From assembly GCA_026260175.1 (NCBI GenBank), contig JAKCWW010001190.1, positions 1 through 64,000 on the forward strand: DNA of 64,000 bases. Reading direction: 5' to 3'. Under the pieces are notes generated by a model. That model was given only the letters and a program-made list of their open reading frames with translations, made no database searches and was not told the origin of the DNA. Origin of the DNA: Reticulitermes lucifugus (Eukaryota; Arthropoda; Insecta; Blattodea; Rhinotermitidae). Position numbers and translations under genes: made by a program. Positions 1 through 11,969 of this stretch are shown here, piece after piece (the first letter of the stretch is position 1; each line of letters opens with the position of its first letter).

Positions 1-58
<58 letters not shown>
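1..58. repeat. (TG)n microsatellite
   Basis: A pure TG dinucleotide run begins at the first base of the window and continues to about 58, so its true left end lies outside. Confidence 0.97.
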
Positions 59-59
<1 letters not shown>

Positions 60-61
<2 letters not shown>

Positions 62-1365
62 TTCAAACCGAAACATTTTTTGACACGATAACACTATTTT
101 TCCACTTAGTGTAAATATATTTTAACTGTAATAAATGTAGGCCTACCTCAAACCCCATGAAGTATGTAAAATAAAAAAGAACTAATTTCGTAAACGTATA
201 CACTACACTATAACACAAATTACCACAGAAACACGAAGTTACAAAATACGTACAGTAAATTTGGCTCCTGTATTTATTCGACAGTTAAGTCTTTCATATA
301 TTTGAACTTCAAATACGACATGACGATTTTGGTTCGCATCCTGAAAATCTGGCTACTACCATGACTGAAATATGCCACGGTTTTCTCCAGTACCTTTAGG
401 CAAAATTTTAAATACAAAAAATGACCTTAAAGAAGGACCTTGTACTTTCGAATCAATACTTTGTTCACAATCATTTTCCATTTCGAAGTTATTAAACTAT
501 GTCTTGGAGAAAGTATTTTTAATAACTGAGAAACGATATAAGGAACATCGCAGTATGCATCTGGAGGGAATGATAAAACCACAGAACGTTCAGTCAGAAC
601 AACCGGTGTCAATTTTCAGGTTGGAGATTGATATATCTATTTAAAAAGCAGGCTTTAAGTCAATGTTCTCAGTTCTACGTAGCATTTTATTACATAAGCC
701 ATCACATTACTGCCACAATAGCACACCATATTCGTTGAACACAGACGTCCCTCAGTGGTCACCAAACCAGAGACCAGTAGGGCGTAGAGTTCATATCTTC
801 ACAACATACAAGGCCCGAGATTCATAAAAATCAGCAAGCCTTCAAGATGCTATCGTTAGACAATATTATACCACAACCGAAGGCAGACCAAAGCAATTTT
901 ACGAGTAACAATGCTCTCACATAAGGCTAGATCTTCCAAGCTGTTGTCCAACCAGCATTACGAGTATTTCGCATCTTGTTTACGTCCAAGCATATCTGGC
1001 CAACCTCGTTTTGTTGACTTAATCACATTAAGAACAAGGGTTGAAAATTAATTATAAATTCCTTAACCATGCACAGTACAATTTATTCTTACTTTTCCAT
1101 TACTTCATGTGTCATGGGATCAAGATTTCTCTTCATTATTCTAAAGTACGCTTTAGAAGATAACAAGACAGGCAATGGACGTATAACGATAATATTATGG
1201 CGCGTTCGCGTAACCATTGTTGCCATTGAAACGCAAAATGCGTTTCCTTTGTATTGTTGTTGCCCTACGTAGAGCTGTCAACAACATAAAACCGTCGAGT
1301 GTTGCCATGGAAACGCTACAATGGGCTCTCTTTGCACTGCTGTCGAGCTACAAAATATTTCGTAC
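60..1365. other. AT-rich non-coding stretch, probably intron
   Basis: I see no coding region in this stretch. The short open frames here have no recognisable composition or splice context. If the terminal exon at 3079 is real, this is intron of the upstream gene. CpG dinucleotides are common here, unlike in the TMTC3 interval. Confidence 0.5.
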
Positions 1366-1369
1366 TGTG

Positions 1370-1605
1370 TCAACAGCATAAGCGTACTTAGATTTTAATG
1401 TAACCTGTCCGATATTTTTTTCAATTTTAACCAAATTTAGAGAGTCTCGACAGAATTTCGCAAAAGTCCCCAATATCGATTTTCACGAAAATCCGTCCAG
1501 TGGGAGCCGCACTTATACGTGCGAACAAACGGATGGACAGATGGACAGACATGACGCAGCTAGTAGGCGATTTTCCCTATTTACGCGAAGGCGCCTAAAA
1601 ATAAT
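1370..1605 (+). repeat. dispersed repeat 'CCAGTGGGAG' family, copy 1
   Basis: Contains the block TCCGTCCAGTGGGAGC, then a run of GGACAGA units, then a conserved end of the type CGCGAAGGCGCCTAAAA. The same order of blocks recurs at 2640-2955 and 24205-24378, and partly on the minus strand at 50878-51115. The block order resembles the 3' ends that insect non-LTR elements carry, but no coding part is attached, so the class is unknown. Confidence 0.7.
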
Positions 1606-1834
1606 CGTCTAATGAAATACTTGTGATTGACAGTCATTTGCCTTACCTGATTCGTTTAAAACAACGGGATATCCTACCTTAAGATTAAGAGCACCCGCAA
1701 TTTGCCTGCTCCTATACATGCTATCTTCAACGTCGGATCACAATGGGTAAACATGCAAAACAATAGAAAATATTAGGCCTACAATTTTATTGTACAGTAT
1801 CTTATTTCACTGTGGTCACCAGACGTGTTGTAAA

Positions 1835-2120
1835 CTCGCAGCGCGCAAAGCGCTGAGAGCGACGAAGAGGGAAGGTGCTGCGCGCGCTTCAATATCATTG
1901 CAGAAAACATCAGACCCTCCATTACCTCCACACTACTATACCCGTGAAGTGCCAACCACATAAACAGTCCGTGTTGTTGAAACGACTGCCATATGACCAG
2001 GCCGCTCCGAATCCTGGCCTGGCCGTGCCAATGCTAGTGCGGCAGGTATTAAGGAGCACAGTTCGCAAGGCGCCCGGCGAATGCAGTATAGCCGCATGTT
2101 ATTCTTCACTTCTGGTGCTT
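1835..2120. other. GC- and CpG-rich non-coding patch
   Basis: A patch with GCGCGC and CGCC motifs stands out from its AT-rich surroundings. An open frame on each strand crosses it, but neither shows a recognisable family or splice context. It could be part of an unrecognised repeat or a regulatory region of the upstream gene. I assign no function. Confidence 0.35.
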
Positions 2121-2639
2121 TTGACTATTAAAAAAATAAAAATCAAGAGCTCAGATTTTAGTTTTTTTCTAATAACAGAGCAAAGCATAATTTTGCAGCT
2201 CTTAATTTGTAACGAACTGCAGGCCTATAAAGGTAGTTTTGGTCCCATGTCTAAGCACAACGCCATGAATCACATGAGGTAGTGGAGGTAAAGCTCCGAA
2301 CATTTTTAACTCGGCGTTTAATGGAAGTGAACGGTCTGATTCACTCTCGTCCCATCCCAATTATTCTGACTGAATAGAATGTAGCCTAGTGCCGATCTTG
2401 AAGCGAAGAAAACAAAAGAGGCAATGTACGTATAACGTAACATTCGTTACCTTGGAAAAGAAATAAATTAATATATATATATAGTAGTAAATATTATGAT
2501 TGTGTGTCTGTATTCTTGCCTTACTTATCGGGCATGCAAAGCGCATGCGCCGTATTATATTGTCATCTGTGGCTTGTCTAGCTTAACCATACTTTTCCAC
2601 ATTATCTCATAAATGGCACGATTTTCGGAAAAGTTTTTG

Positions 2640-2955
2640 AACATAAAATGTGTGTTTTAATTTTCTCTACAGGGTTTGTCTGAAACATTTCTCACTTTGA
2701 CAAGAATTCAGCTAGATATTATCATAAACTTACATAGGTCTTCATGTAAAGTACTCGTTATTCGTGTCAGATTTTAATGAAACCTGAATTTTCTCGACAT
2801 ATTTTCGAAAAATAATCAAATATCAAATTTCATGAAATCCGTCCAGTGGGAGCTAAGTTGTTTCATGAGGGCAGACGGACGGACGGACAGACAGACATAA
2901 CAAAGCTAATGGTCGCTTTTGCCAATTTTTCGATCGCGCCTAAAAGTTACTCCCC
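2640..2955 (+). repeat. dispersed repeat 'CCAGTGGGAG' family, copy 2 (longest)
   Basis: The longest copy of the family. It runs from a TTTTCTCTACAGGGTTTGTC-like head through ATTTTCTCGACATATTTTCG and CCGTCCAGTGGGAGC, then tandem GGAC/AGAC units, and ends near CGATCGCGCCTAAAAG. The head and middle match the reverse complement of 50878-51115, which defines about 300 bp of shared sequence. Confidence 0.75.
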
Positions 2956-3078
2956 TGCAGGTCTTCCAGCTCGTATCGGGTCACTTTAAGAAATTACTGA
3001 GCTCATATACCCTTCTTGCAAACAGTTAGCGTCACACGCATGTCTACAATCATTTTGTCTTTCTGTTTGTTCCTGCAG

Positions 3079-3162
3079 GTGATCAACGTAGTGCTGTCCA
3101 TTGTACTCTCTCAGGCCCTCAAGAGAGAAGATGAAGATACTGGCGTTAGGTTCAAACGCTGA
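3079..3162 (+). CDS. putative last coding exon of an upstream gene (C-terminus of a membrane protein)
   Basis: A strong acceptor (pyrimidine-rich tract ending in TCCTGCAG at 3078) is followed by 27 open codons and a TGA at 3160-3162. The peptide starts with a hydrophobic segment, VINVVLSIVLSQAL, followed by a charged tail, KREDEDTGVRFKR. A terminal membrane helix plus short cytosolic tail is what tetraspanin-type last exons look like, but that assignment is only a guess. The rest of the gene would lie left of the window. The exon is short, so it could be a chance acceptor plus open frame. Confidence 0.45.
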   Translation: MINVVLSIVLSQALKREDEDTGVRFKR

Positions 3163-3880
3163 ACTTTCCAGATCAAAGCTTAGCCCACATTGTGCCTGGC
3201 AGATAAGGGAAAGTGGGAGGAGCTTAATTTACTATATGCATTCCTTGAACAACCTTCACGAAAGAAACGTCGTTTAACAGCTACAGTGTGTCCAAATCTG
3301 TATTGATATTGTTTCATATGACATCACAGATTAGTTTGTTTTTGGATTCAGAGATATCTAAGACGTACATTTAACTTTTTATACTGGAAAACTTTTTTTT
3401 CCACTGCATTTATCAGTCTCCGTAAGTCTGTTTTGTAGCAGGATTTGTGAGAATTACCTTATTTCAATTGCTGTTTCATGTTTAAAATCACTTTTCATAA
3501 TCAAATGGTTTGACATTATCATTGTAAACATCAAATCGTCATTTCTAATATTTATTAGTGAAAGTGTCTTATATTTTCGTTAATGTAAAAATGCGTCTAC
3601 AAGAATACGCCTTATTCATAGTATGTATTTTATGCTTCTGCAAGGGAAATTGTTCAAAGTGTAGTATTTTCAGTGTTGATGCTGTGTAATACCTAAGTTA
3701 ACACTGAATTACGGAATAATTGTCTTTGTCCTTGTGGCTGTAAAAAGGGCCGCTCTACATCTTAGTTCCTTAACTTACTCGTTTCAGAATTCTTATTGGC
3801 CCGGACCAAGCTCTGTCTCTCTTTTCGTCTCGTGATTCTAACTGTCCACTTTCCGTAAAGCTCTATCTCTTTAGCGGCCA
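3163..3880 (+). other. AT-rich sequence, probable 3' UTR/intergenic of the upstream gene
   Basis: No gene is visible. If the exon ending at 3162 is real, its 3' UTR lies here. Confidence 0.35.
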
Positions 3881-3884
3881 TTTT

Positions 3885-3990
3885 GACCCAGTTTATTCAG
3901 TCTTGAAGACGAAGGCAGCATGTTCTTCTGAAACGTCGCTGTCAGCCTATAACACTGCACAGTGTCAGAATCCAGAATGCTACAATCTGA
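3885..3990. mobile_element. half of a foldback MITE (family F1)
   Basis: Contains the core TTGAAGACGAAGGCAGC, a TCTGAAACGTCGCTG block and an arm ACACTGCACAGTGTCAGAATCC. This is the arrangement seen in the second half of the intact foldback copies at 11970, 20254 and 21205. The matching first arm is absent here. Confidence 0.5.
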
Positions 3991-5190
3991 ACAACCCCGT
4001 GCAGAAAATCTGAATACTTGTGTAAACAGAAATTGTGTAACAAGAAATGCTCCATATCCTGCGCAAGGGCACCCACATTCTGATTATTTATTTATTTTAA
4101 GACAGACATAAGAAAGTAACTAGGAGTGGAAAAGCAGATTAAGGCTGGTGTACCAGAGAACTGGAACGCCAGTATTAAAATACTTGTCAGCATAGGCTGT
4201 AAATATCAGCAAGCGGCAATTCGTATCTTTGGCAAAAATGTAAATTAAACTATTAAATAAAACATCTAAATATAAAAGATGCGTTTCCTACGTGTACAGT
4301 GTAAATTTACAAAAAAAAAAAGGTACTTTAAATTACGCACAGGCACAGCATTTGGTACTCGAAGTTCATAGGCTATCTCGTATACGAATATGACGATCAA
4401 AATATTGCACGCCTCAAAATACTTTTCACAGAAATGCCCATATTTTTCATTCTTATAAATACACACACTTCTGAAACTCAATAAGAACTAGCACAAAACT
4501 TGTAGCATATACTGTAATAAAAATTTATAAAGCCACGTATATAAAAGTCAAAATTCTTTTGGTGCATTCCAACATAAGAACGTCGCCGTAGCAGGAATAA
4601 TTTTTGCACTTTCTTGTTAACTGAAACGTTCTGTGGCAGTAGAACAATTTATGAAGCATCTTAAAAAATAACTAATTTGCTGGCAGTATCATAGAATGTT
4701 TCAACGTAGCTAATAAAAAATCCACAACTGGACTCAATTTGGACACAGTTCTAAGACCTGTGCCTTTCCCATTCTTACAAAAAATCAACGTAAAAACCGT
4801 CTTAATGAAATCCTCCAAACCCCACCTCGATTTTCCATGTGAATGTTCCCAGAAGTCCTCGCCACTAAAATAATTCATGTATTCGTTTTCTTTCCCAGAT
4901 ATTCAGTTAGTCGTACTCTTCTATATTTCACTACTGTAACTGTATTAGATGGCCTGTATAAGGCACAGAACCTCGTTGTGTAATTTCCTAAAATGTTCGC
5001 TTATGTTATTCTTCGCTGAAAGCATGTTACAGAACACTTTACTTTGAAACATTTATTAGTTTCTCCTCTCAAAGTAACAAACTACATTTCTGAAACACAA
5101 AAAAACTGTAAAAATTACTGTTTAATGTCCTACAAATTTTAGTTTTTGGAAAAAATAAGAAGGGACGATGAAAGGTCCTGAAAATTAATA
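3991..5190. other. non-coding AT-rich stretch
   Basis: Nothing recognisable. Short open frames on the minus strand at 4266-4481 and 4672-4878 have no family resemblance and no splice context. Confidence 0.4.
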
Positions 5191-5196
5191 TGATAA

Positions 5197-5460
5197 AGGC
5201 TAAGTTCCTATAACATGCCATGAAGGCACAGATGGGGAGCAGAGGTATAGCTCCGATCTTTCTTTAACCTGGACAGTAGAAGGGGGTAAAGCCCAGCCCG
5301 CTTTACTCCCGGGAAAAAACCCCGGTACCCATTTTACATGAGGCAGGGCGGGCCTTGTGGCCGGTCTGAACGGGTGCGGAAAACCTCTCCATTCGGGTTT
5401 CGAACCTCGGATATTCCAGCCAGCAGCGACGCTATACGGACTACGCTATTCCGGTCGACA
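5197..5460 (-). mobile_element. tRNA-derived SINE, family S1, full-length minus copy
   Basis: On the minus strand the element starts with a tRNA-like head (GACCGGAATAGCGTAGTCC, then a B-box-like GGTTCGAAACC). It then has a GC-rich body with GGGTACC and GGGTAAAG motifs, and ends TGCCTTCATGGCATGTTATAGG. The same body and end recur at 7425, 7800, 16868, 18397, 26780 and 52990. CpG sites are well kept in this copy. Confidence 0.85.
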
Positions 5461-5462
5461 AA

Positions 5463-7420
5463 TTTATATGACTGTTTCAGTAAATTTAAGCCGAATCTTA
5501 GGCGAGTAAATTAAAATCTTACTATACATCAGACAAGTATTCTATCATAAAAAATTATTTGCAGTCATGTAGGCCTGGTATAGTACCAATAAGATTTAGT
5601 GCCAGTGAGTTATGTGCTAATTCCCATAGACACACAAGTATGAAACAAGAGAAAAAATATTGTATTTAAAAAGAAATAAAATGACACTTGAATGTACCTG
5701 TATAACAAATAAGTGCATATAATCTGTAGTTATAAACAGGTATGATTATAAGTTATATGTTGGAAGTGTACGTGCCTAGCCTAAGTCGACGGCTGGTAAT
5801 TCATTCCCACGCAGTTCAAAGTACTTCTTCTTCTCTACCCTTAAACAGAGTCGGCTCAACTTTAAAAGTAATGACTTTTATGTCAATACAAAACTTGTAA
5901 TGTACGCATTAATGTAATTAAAACCTATTGATTAAGCTGTTTTACCTTAACAAGGCGCCAAGTAATTGCGAAGAGCTATGTTAATAGATATTTAGTTCCA
6001 TGATGCTCAAATTTATAGCAGAATTACATCTTGAAGACTTCGACACTTCGCAGTTTTTGGGGAGGGATTGGGTTCACAACAGATTAACAATATAAGTCTA
6101 AAAATGTACTATAAATTACACGAGAAATTCATAGGGAATGTTGATATACAAGTCTCTTGGAAACTGGTTATTTCGTATTTGACAGGCTTAGTGGTGTTGT
6201 GAGTTCTCCTTCTACCATCAGTGATTTAAAAGTTTTAATTATACATGACACATTTAGTAGTATTTGAGAAGGCAGTAAAGGAAAGTAAAGAACTAGTTTT
6301 GGTATCGCTTGTAGAAACCACCGAGGTCCGCAATTTTTAAGCGTCAAAGTAAGGTTTTGTTCCTACTTGGAGAAGAAAAGAAAAGCTGAATGATTTTTGA
6401 AGATAAATTGGACTTTTTATGTTCAAGAAAGAGGCAGACAGATAAAGAGACAGACTCCAAGTCTAGCTGGTTTTAGACATACATTTCGATGTTCTTGCAA
6501 AATCTGCAGCGGAATTTCTTGCTGTTTTCCTGCTGACGAATGCAATCTTCTAGGTCAGGAGAAAATTCTGATATACATCAAAAGTAAATGCATAATTTTG
6601 GTCAAATTCAGCACAAATAACATGCAACACAAATAACTGAAACAGAGAAAATAACTCATACATTCCTGTTCTAAATATTTTCAGCCTGCCCTTAGACCAA
6701 TACCGGGAATCACAGCTATTATATCCTGAGTCAAATGTGTGTGCATGTATGTGTGTGTGTGTGTGTGCGTTTCTACGCACATTAAAATTTCTTCTTATTC
6801 ATTGCTAAAACACTTTTATTTTTCACTTGCTTTCATCCCTTCCCATAACACAATGGAAATTTCACAAAACAAAATGCGCATGAAACACCGAGAAACGTGC
6901 ACTATAAGGTCAACATAAGTACGGAAAGTTGTTTAAGCTACAACGCAGTCCTACTGAAGACTTGAAAAGCTTTTCGTTTTCAAAGAGATTTACATTTAAC
7001 AAAACTCTTCCTGTTAGATATACAAAAGTGCTGATCCACATCACGCGTCATAAATCCGTGATATTCAAGAACACTACACTGTCACTGAGCAGTACACATT
7101 TTCTGTTCTCATTCCTTCTTTCTTCTTTACATATTTATTAAGTCCTTAAGACACAATCATTATTACAGTTTCTCAGTTTCGATGCAATATGATATTTTGT
7201 CTCTTCACATTCAGAATTAAAAAAAAAATTAAACACGTTTGAAGTTTCCCTGTGGCGTGCGATATTTTATTACTTTAAAACAATAACATTGTTTTCACAG
7301 TCTATACCCCATTTTAAATGTAGTACGTTCGGCTATGTTTAAATAGGCTACTGGTATTTGCATAATTTGTACCTATGCAAACATATTTCATATTTATTTT
7401 AGTGGGTTCTATTTCTAAGG
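5463..7420. other. AT-rich intergenic stretch with a (GT)n tract
   Basis: No gene recognised. It contains a GT-rich microsatellite at 6736-6770 and simple AT-rich sequence. Small open frames such as 6397-6636 and 6550-6780 overlap on opposite strands and look random. Confidence 0.45.
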
Positions 7421-7424
7421 AAGT

Positions 7425-7712
7425 CTGGGATAACGTAATCAATGTAGCGACTCAACAGAGGTTGACAGTTCGGATTCGAACCAGGTTGAGGCAGGTTTCC
7501 TCTTCTTCACACCCTCCAGGCCGGCCCTGGGGCCCATCCAGCCTCCTCTACAGTGGGTATCGGGGCTCTTTAACGGGGGTAAAGCGGACCGGGGGGGGGG
7601 CGTCGACCACCTACCCCATCTAGCGCCGACGTTCAGACTGGGAAAAGCTACACCTCTATTCCCCTCTGTGCCTTCATGGCATGTTATGGGGAGAAATTTA
7701 ACTTAACTTTAT
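7425..7712 (+). mobile_element. tRNA-derived SINE, family S1, full-length plus copy
   Basis: The head has the B-box-like GGATTCGAACC. The body has CAGTGGGTATCGGGG and a homopolymeric G run, then CTAGCGCCGACGTTCAGAC, ending TGTGCCTTCATGGCATGTTA. At least a dozen CpG sites remain, against none in the copy at 26780, so this copy is young or lies in unmethylated DNA. Confidence 0.88.
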
Positions 7713-7799
7713 TTCTAATAATAACGCAATAATTCAGCTTTTCCACAGACCATAGAACAGAACACAATGTAATTTAGACAACATAGATTCTATATATTT

Positions 7800-7905
7800 T
7801 CCACAAACCCCTATTGAGGACCAAGTTTCAGACTGGATAGGGCTATACCTCTACTCTCCTTCTGTGCCTCCATAGCACGTTAGAGGGAGAATTTTACCTA
7901 CGTAT
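7800..7905 (+). mobile_element. SINE S1, 3' fragment
   Basis: Only the last third of S1 is present: TTCAGACTGGATAGGGCTA, CCTTCTGTGCCTCCATAGCA and GGGAGAATTTTACC. It lies about 90 bp behind the full copy at 7425-7712 in the same orientation. Confidence 0.7.
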
Positions 7906-8294
7906 TTTATTGTATTGTATATAAGAATTTGTAAAAGCCCCCTGTTTTATGTATGGGGTGACATTTGGGGAAAATAAAATACCCGTAAGCCACAATCATT
8001 CCTTTTCGATTACATCATGGAGCTTCAACCCTTAGCCCACCAGGCTGTATTATGTGGCCCGCGGCCACTTTTTTAAATCAGGTATATACTACAAAAATTA
8101 CACAATAATTTAGGCGGTTAGGTACATCACATATTGTTATTTTTCCACGTGCAGCCTTCGAACCAACCCATGGTAATAAGCGTGGCCCTTTGCCATGAAA
8201 AGTAGGACGCCCATGGATTACACAATCTAGTACAGGAAGAATAAATTTTTGTATTTTTATTTAATGTATTAATACTATTGTTATGGGTCCTAAA

Positions 8295-8475
8295 GAAATA
8301 AGATGGGAGGGCGTGGACTGAACTTATCTGGCTCAGGCAAGGACAAGTGACAGGCTCGTCTGAACACGTTAGTAAATCTTGGGGCTCGATAAAGTAAGGG
8401 GAATTTCTTTACTAGATGAGGAGCTGACATCTTCTCAAGCAGGACTCTGCTTTATGAAGTTATTTAGTTAGATAG
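8295..8475 (+). mobile_element. RTE-like LINE, 3'-end remnant
   Basis: Translation shows a decayed RTE-type C-terminus: WEGVD, then a degraded LAQDRDRWRALVN-type block (LAQARTSDRL in one frame), then SLLDEELTSSQAGLCFM just before the end. Only the last 60 or so codons remain and the frame is broken. Related remnants lie at 18703 (minus), 31240, 42110, 58015 and 58890. Confidence 0.6.
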
Positions 8476-8479
8476 TTAT

Positions 8480-10350
8480 ATCATGATTTTGATTGGTGTT
8501 AACGCATCTAATAAACGAAATGTGCTCTAGTGAAGATGTGTACTAGAGATCCAAACATTTTCATTTATTTAAAAAAGTTGTATGCTTTTCCACGTTTTTC
8601 CTATTTGTTTACTTTCGATTGCAATACTTCTTGTAGATGTACAAGATTACTAAGTAAGAGAAGGTAAAAAAACTGAACAATCGCCATATTGTTAATTGTA
8701 TCCGGGCAATGTCGCGGGGAAAACTGTGTCCCTCACTGGTGGATTTCGACCTACGTGTCGCCTGTTACCCACATCTGCTTTAGGCCGTTATATGACATTC
8801 ACGAGCCCTTAATTTTTTATTGCATACAGCAGACGTGATAAGCTGGCGCAATTAAAGTTTTGTTTTATTTTATTCCTCGATTGGTTAAATGTTAGGCACT
8901 TATAAATCACCATTTCACAGTTGAAAATATCGTTCCATAAAACGTGAACAGAAACGCATAGAATACACAAACAACAACAGCATTTATATTTTATGCACTA
9001 TATTTTATATTTTTTATATGCTACTATATTTTATACTTTTATATACTACTATAAAACCCTATGCGATGCAGTTGACTGACTTCAGACAGTTAAACTAGCG
9101 AACCCAATTTATGTATACGTCACAGCTTTCGAGGACGATCCGGAAGCAGACTGACTTCTTCCTGTTCGTTCAAGACACTTGCCCGTTTATTTCTTCTAAA
9201 ATCCGCCCGCCTCTTTTTTTCCCTCGTTCGCTTTTATCTTCATCTTACTGCATAAGGCAATTTGAGCATTTGCTTTACGAGGTCTCCACATTTAGTACGG
9301 TGGTTTTATGACTATTACTACGAATTTACTGTTCCCTATCCAGGCAACGGAAAACAAAAGCATAACTTTCCTTGTGATGTTATATCTCCAAAGTGAACAC
9401 ACACACACACACAGTACAACAAGGGGTGAAAGAGAAGGCGAAACTATTCATGCAACTGATAACATAATTTCTCCCACCCCATTCCCCAGTCCAATCCTTC
9501 CAACACCTCGCTGCTCAGATCTTACCGAAAGTTCCCAGTCACCTCTGGGACTCGAATCGAACTTTGTTACATGAACACCGAACGTTATTATCATCGACCG
9601 AAATCAAACTTTTATTAAAGAAGACAAATAGGGTGCCATTAAGAGACTACTCCTGCGCCATCTATGAGTTATGTATTGAACGAAGTGCCCTATACTAACA
9701 ATGAGGCATTTCAGTCCCCTCTTTAAAACATAGATCTATTTGTTCTAACTGTGTTAGTCGTACATCGGTTCAGGTTTTATATGTGATAAATTTGTGAGTC
9801 TGAGGGTGCCACCAAGGTGAAATATGTGGCTACAAATGCGGATGATTTGTTCCAGACGAGAAAATGTAAAACTAATTTGTTGCAAGTTTAGACATCAGTC
9901 TGTCATTATTAATCGATAGATTCCTTGATTAATCTGTCAAGAAACGATGTAATTCACTTTGACACTTCAGAATAAATGCATACGCAGGCCTAAGCTAGTA
10001 ATGTTCCAGAAGTTTAAATATGGATTCCTGTAAACTAATTTGTAGTTGTGTAGTAAAACAGTCGGGGAGAAAGAAAAACTCCAACTTTAAATCACGTAAC
10101 GATTCAGACTAACGGTGATTTCACAATTTTAACACATTCACAAGCTGCAGAAGTGTAACGTGTGTCATTTCGCAGAATAGATGGATTACTAATTATTTTG
10201 CTGAGAACTGTTAGGCAGTAGGCCTAACACAAATTAACCATACGGAGTAATCGAGGTAACTATTCTGTTTTCCACTGTAGTAGGTCTCCCATATGTTATA
10301 TCCATGCGATTTTATGCTATGCAGATATAAGAAACAGAACAAACAATTGA
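8480..10350. other. intergenic AT-rich stretch
   Basis: No gene recognised. It holds an irregular TATATTTTATA-type tract at about 8985-9060, a short CA run near 9400, and otherwise unique-looking sequence. Open frames at 9111-9311 and 9308-9574 are low-complexity and lack context. Confidence 0.4.
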
Positions 10351-10579
10351 CATACTACAATATTCCATCGCTCCAAGGTGGCGGGGGTGGATAATTCCCG
10401 ACAGGGTCTTTCCCTCTCACTTTGTAGTCTACCAGTTTCGGGCTTACGTCCTCTGCCAGCTTAACTTTTGGAGAAAAATGGCATATTTTTGTCTCTGATT
10501 GCGCTGTCACGTAAGTTAATCGGGAGGAAACGCACACAAGAAAAAAAGTACATGGAAGAACATTGTCGATCCCGGTATA

Positions 10580-11420
10580 CTAGCCTCATAAATTCCCTCG
10601 TTAGTTTATCCTAATTAGTTGAAAGGCAGAGGCGCGGTAAACGACATCTGAGCGAAGTCCGACCGCCTCCGAGTCTGAGCACAAAGGGGCTGGATCACGT
10701 GACCTGGGAGTTTGCAGTATGGCAGCCTGGGAAGCTGAGGTCGGTCGTGTAGAGTGCTCCTAAAAATCCTAGTTGCATTATTGAGCCAGGGTTTTAAATA
10801 GCTGCTGTCGATTTGAGCCGACATGTACGTGTTACGTGAGCGATCTCTACATTGTTATACGCATGTACTACTCAGAGGAGGATCTGATCTTCGGAAATAG
10901 TGTCTGAGAAAAAGACATTAGGCGACATTTATTGTCTGCTTTCCTCCGTAGTGATCTCTGTATTCCAGACGTGCAACCGCCAAGGCAAGTGACGAGAAAA
11001 GTGTTTATTTTTTCTTAGCCGTTTTGGCGTATTAAGTGGCATGTGAATGCATTGTATCACAACCTTATATATCGATTTAAGGAAAGGATGGTTTATTTAT
11101 GTTTTATTAGGGATGTGAAGAGTGTTTTTGTACATTTTTCCCGGGGAGTGTCTGTAGGTCAGCCGATATGCCAGCTAGGCCTAACAGTAGGTCAGCTTTG
11201 CCATGGAGAGTGCGAAAGTTCACAGCTGGGGAAGAAAAACGTTACCAGTGATCTGGATGATTCATCGCCCGACGTTGTAGAGGAAGTCGAGCGGCTTGTG
11301 ACTTAATTGGCTTTTTAGCATTGACATCCGTAGTCATTATTGATTTTGCTTTTTTATTAAAACGGATGGGGAAACTTTTTTACTTTAAGGTTTCACATGC
11401 CGTATTTATTTTTCGTCAAA
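10580..11420 (+). promoter_or_regulatory. putative TMTC3 promoter and 5' non-coding exon region
   Basis: This is the last CpG-containing stretch before the CpG-poor interval begins. It has a CACGTGAC E-box-like site near 10697 and several GC-rich blocks. A TTAC|GTGAGC sequence near 10836 is a possible splice donor for a non-coding first exon joining the acceptor at 16497. CpG retention at a transcription start with loss downstream is typical of genes with methylated bodies. The start site is not resolved, and other donors in the stretch are weak. Confidence 0.4.
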
Positions 11421-11497
11421 TTAAAACATAGGTTGCCAATTAGCAGTCATAATTGAAATTACTTTTTTTTTGTTTTGGTCATTTATAATGTTATTTT

Positions 11498-11563
11498 ATT
11501 TTGTGATTCTTAATGGGAATTCTTTAAGATATTTTGTGATTCTTAATGGGAATTCTTTAAGAT
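11498..11563. repeat. perfect 33-bp tandem duplication
   Basis: The unit ATTTTGTGATTCTTAATGGG... (33 bp) occurs twice head to tail, at 11498-11530 and 11531-11563, with no mismatch. The lack of divergence implies a recent slippage or duplication event, or an assembly artefact. Confidence 0.95.
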
Positions 11564-11969
11564 ATACTAGTTTCTCACAGTTGAAGTCTTAAAAGTGTAA
11601 ACTTTAAAATTTGTAGTTGCATTACATTTAATAATAGATTAACTTCGGTTATATGCGCAATAATTCCAGTTGTTAGGATATACAGATAAAATTTCGGAAA
11701 TACAGATAAAATTATTGCATAAAATTAACAGAAACGCCAGCCTTAATTTTTATTCATTACCCAATATTAAAAAATAAAATTATGTTTAATTTGTTGCTGA
11801 CTTTTCCACGTGAATGGTGAACCCGTAGTGCTACATCTGATACTTTTGAAGTGGAGTGGCAGTTTGATGTACTTTTGACATATTGATTTGACTATAGAAG
11901 GGCCTGTTGAAGTCAACGGAGAATGCACTTATTAATACAGGAATAATATTTTCAATATTTGGTGTTCTC

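Noticed and set aside
1875-2282. 135-codon plus frame through a CpG-rich patch
   Set aside because: GC-rich sequence has fewer stops by chance. The peptide shows no domain, and the second half is low-complexity.
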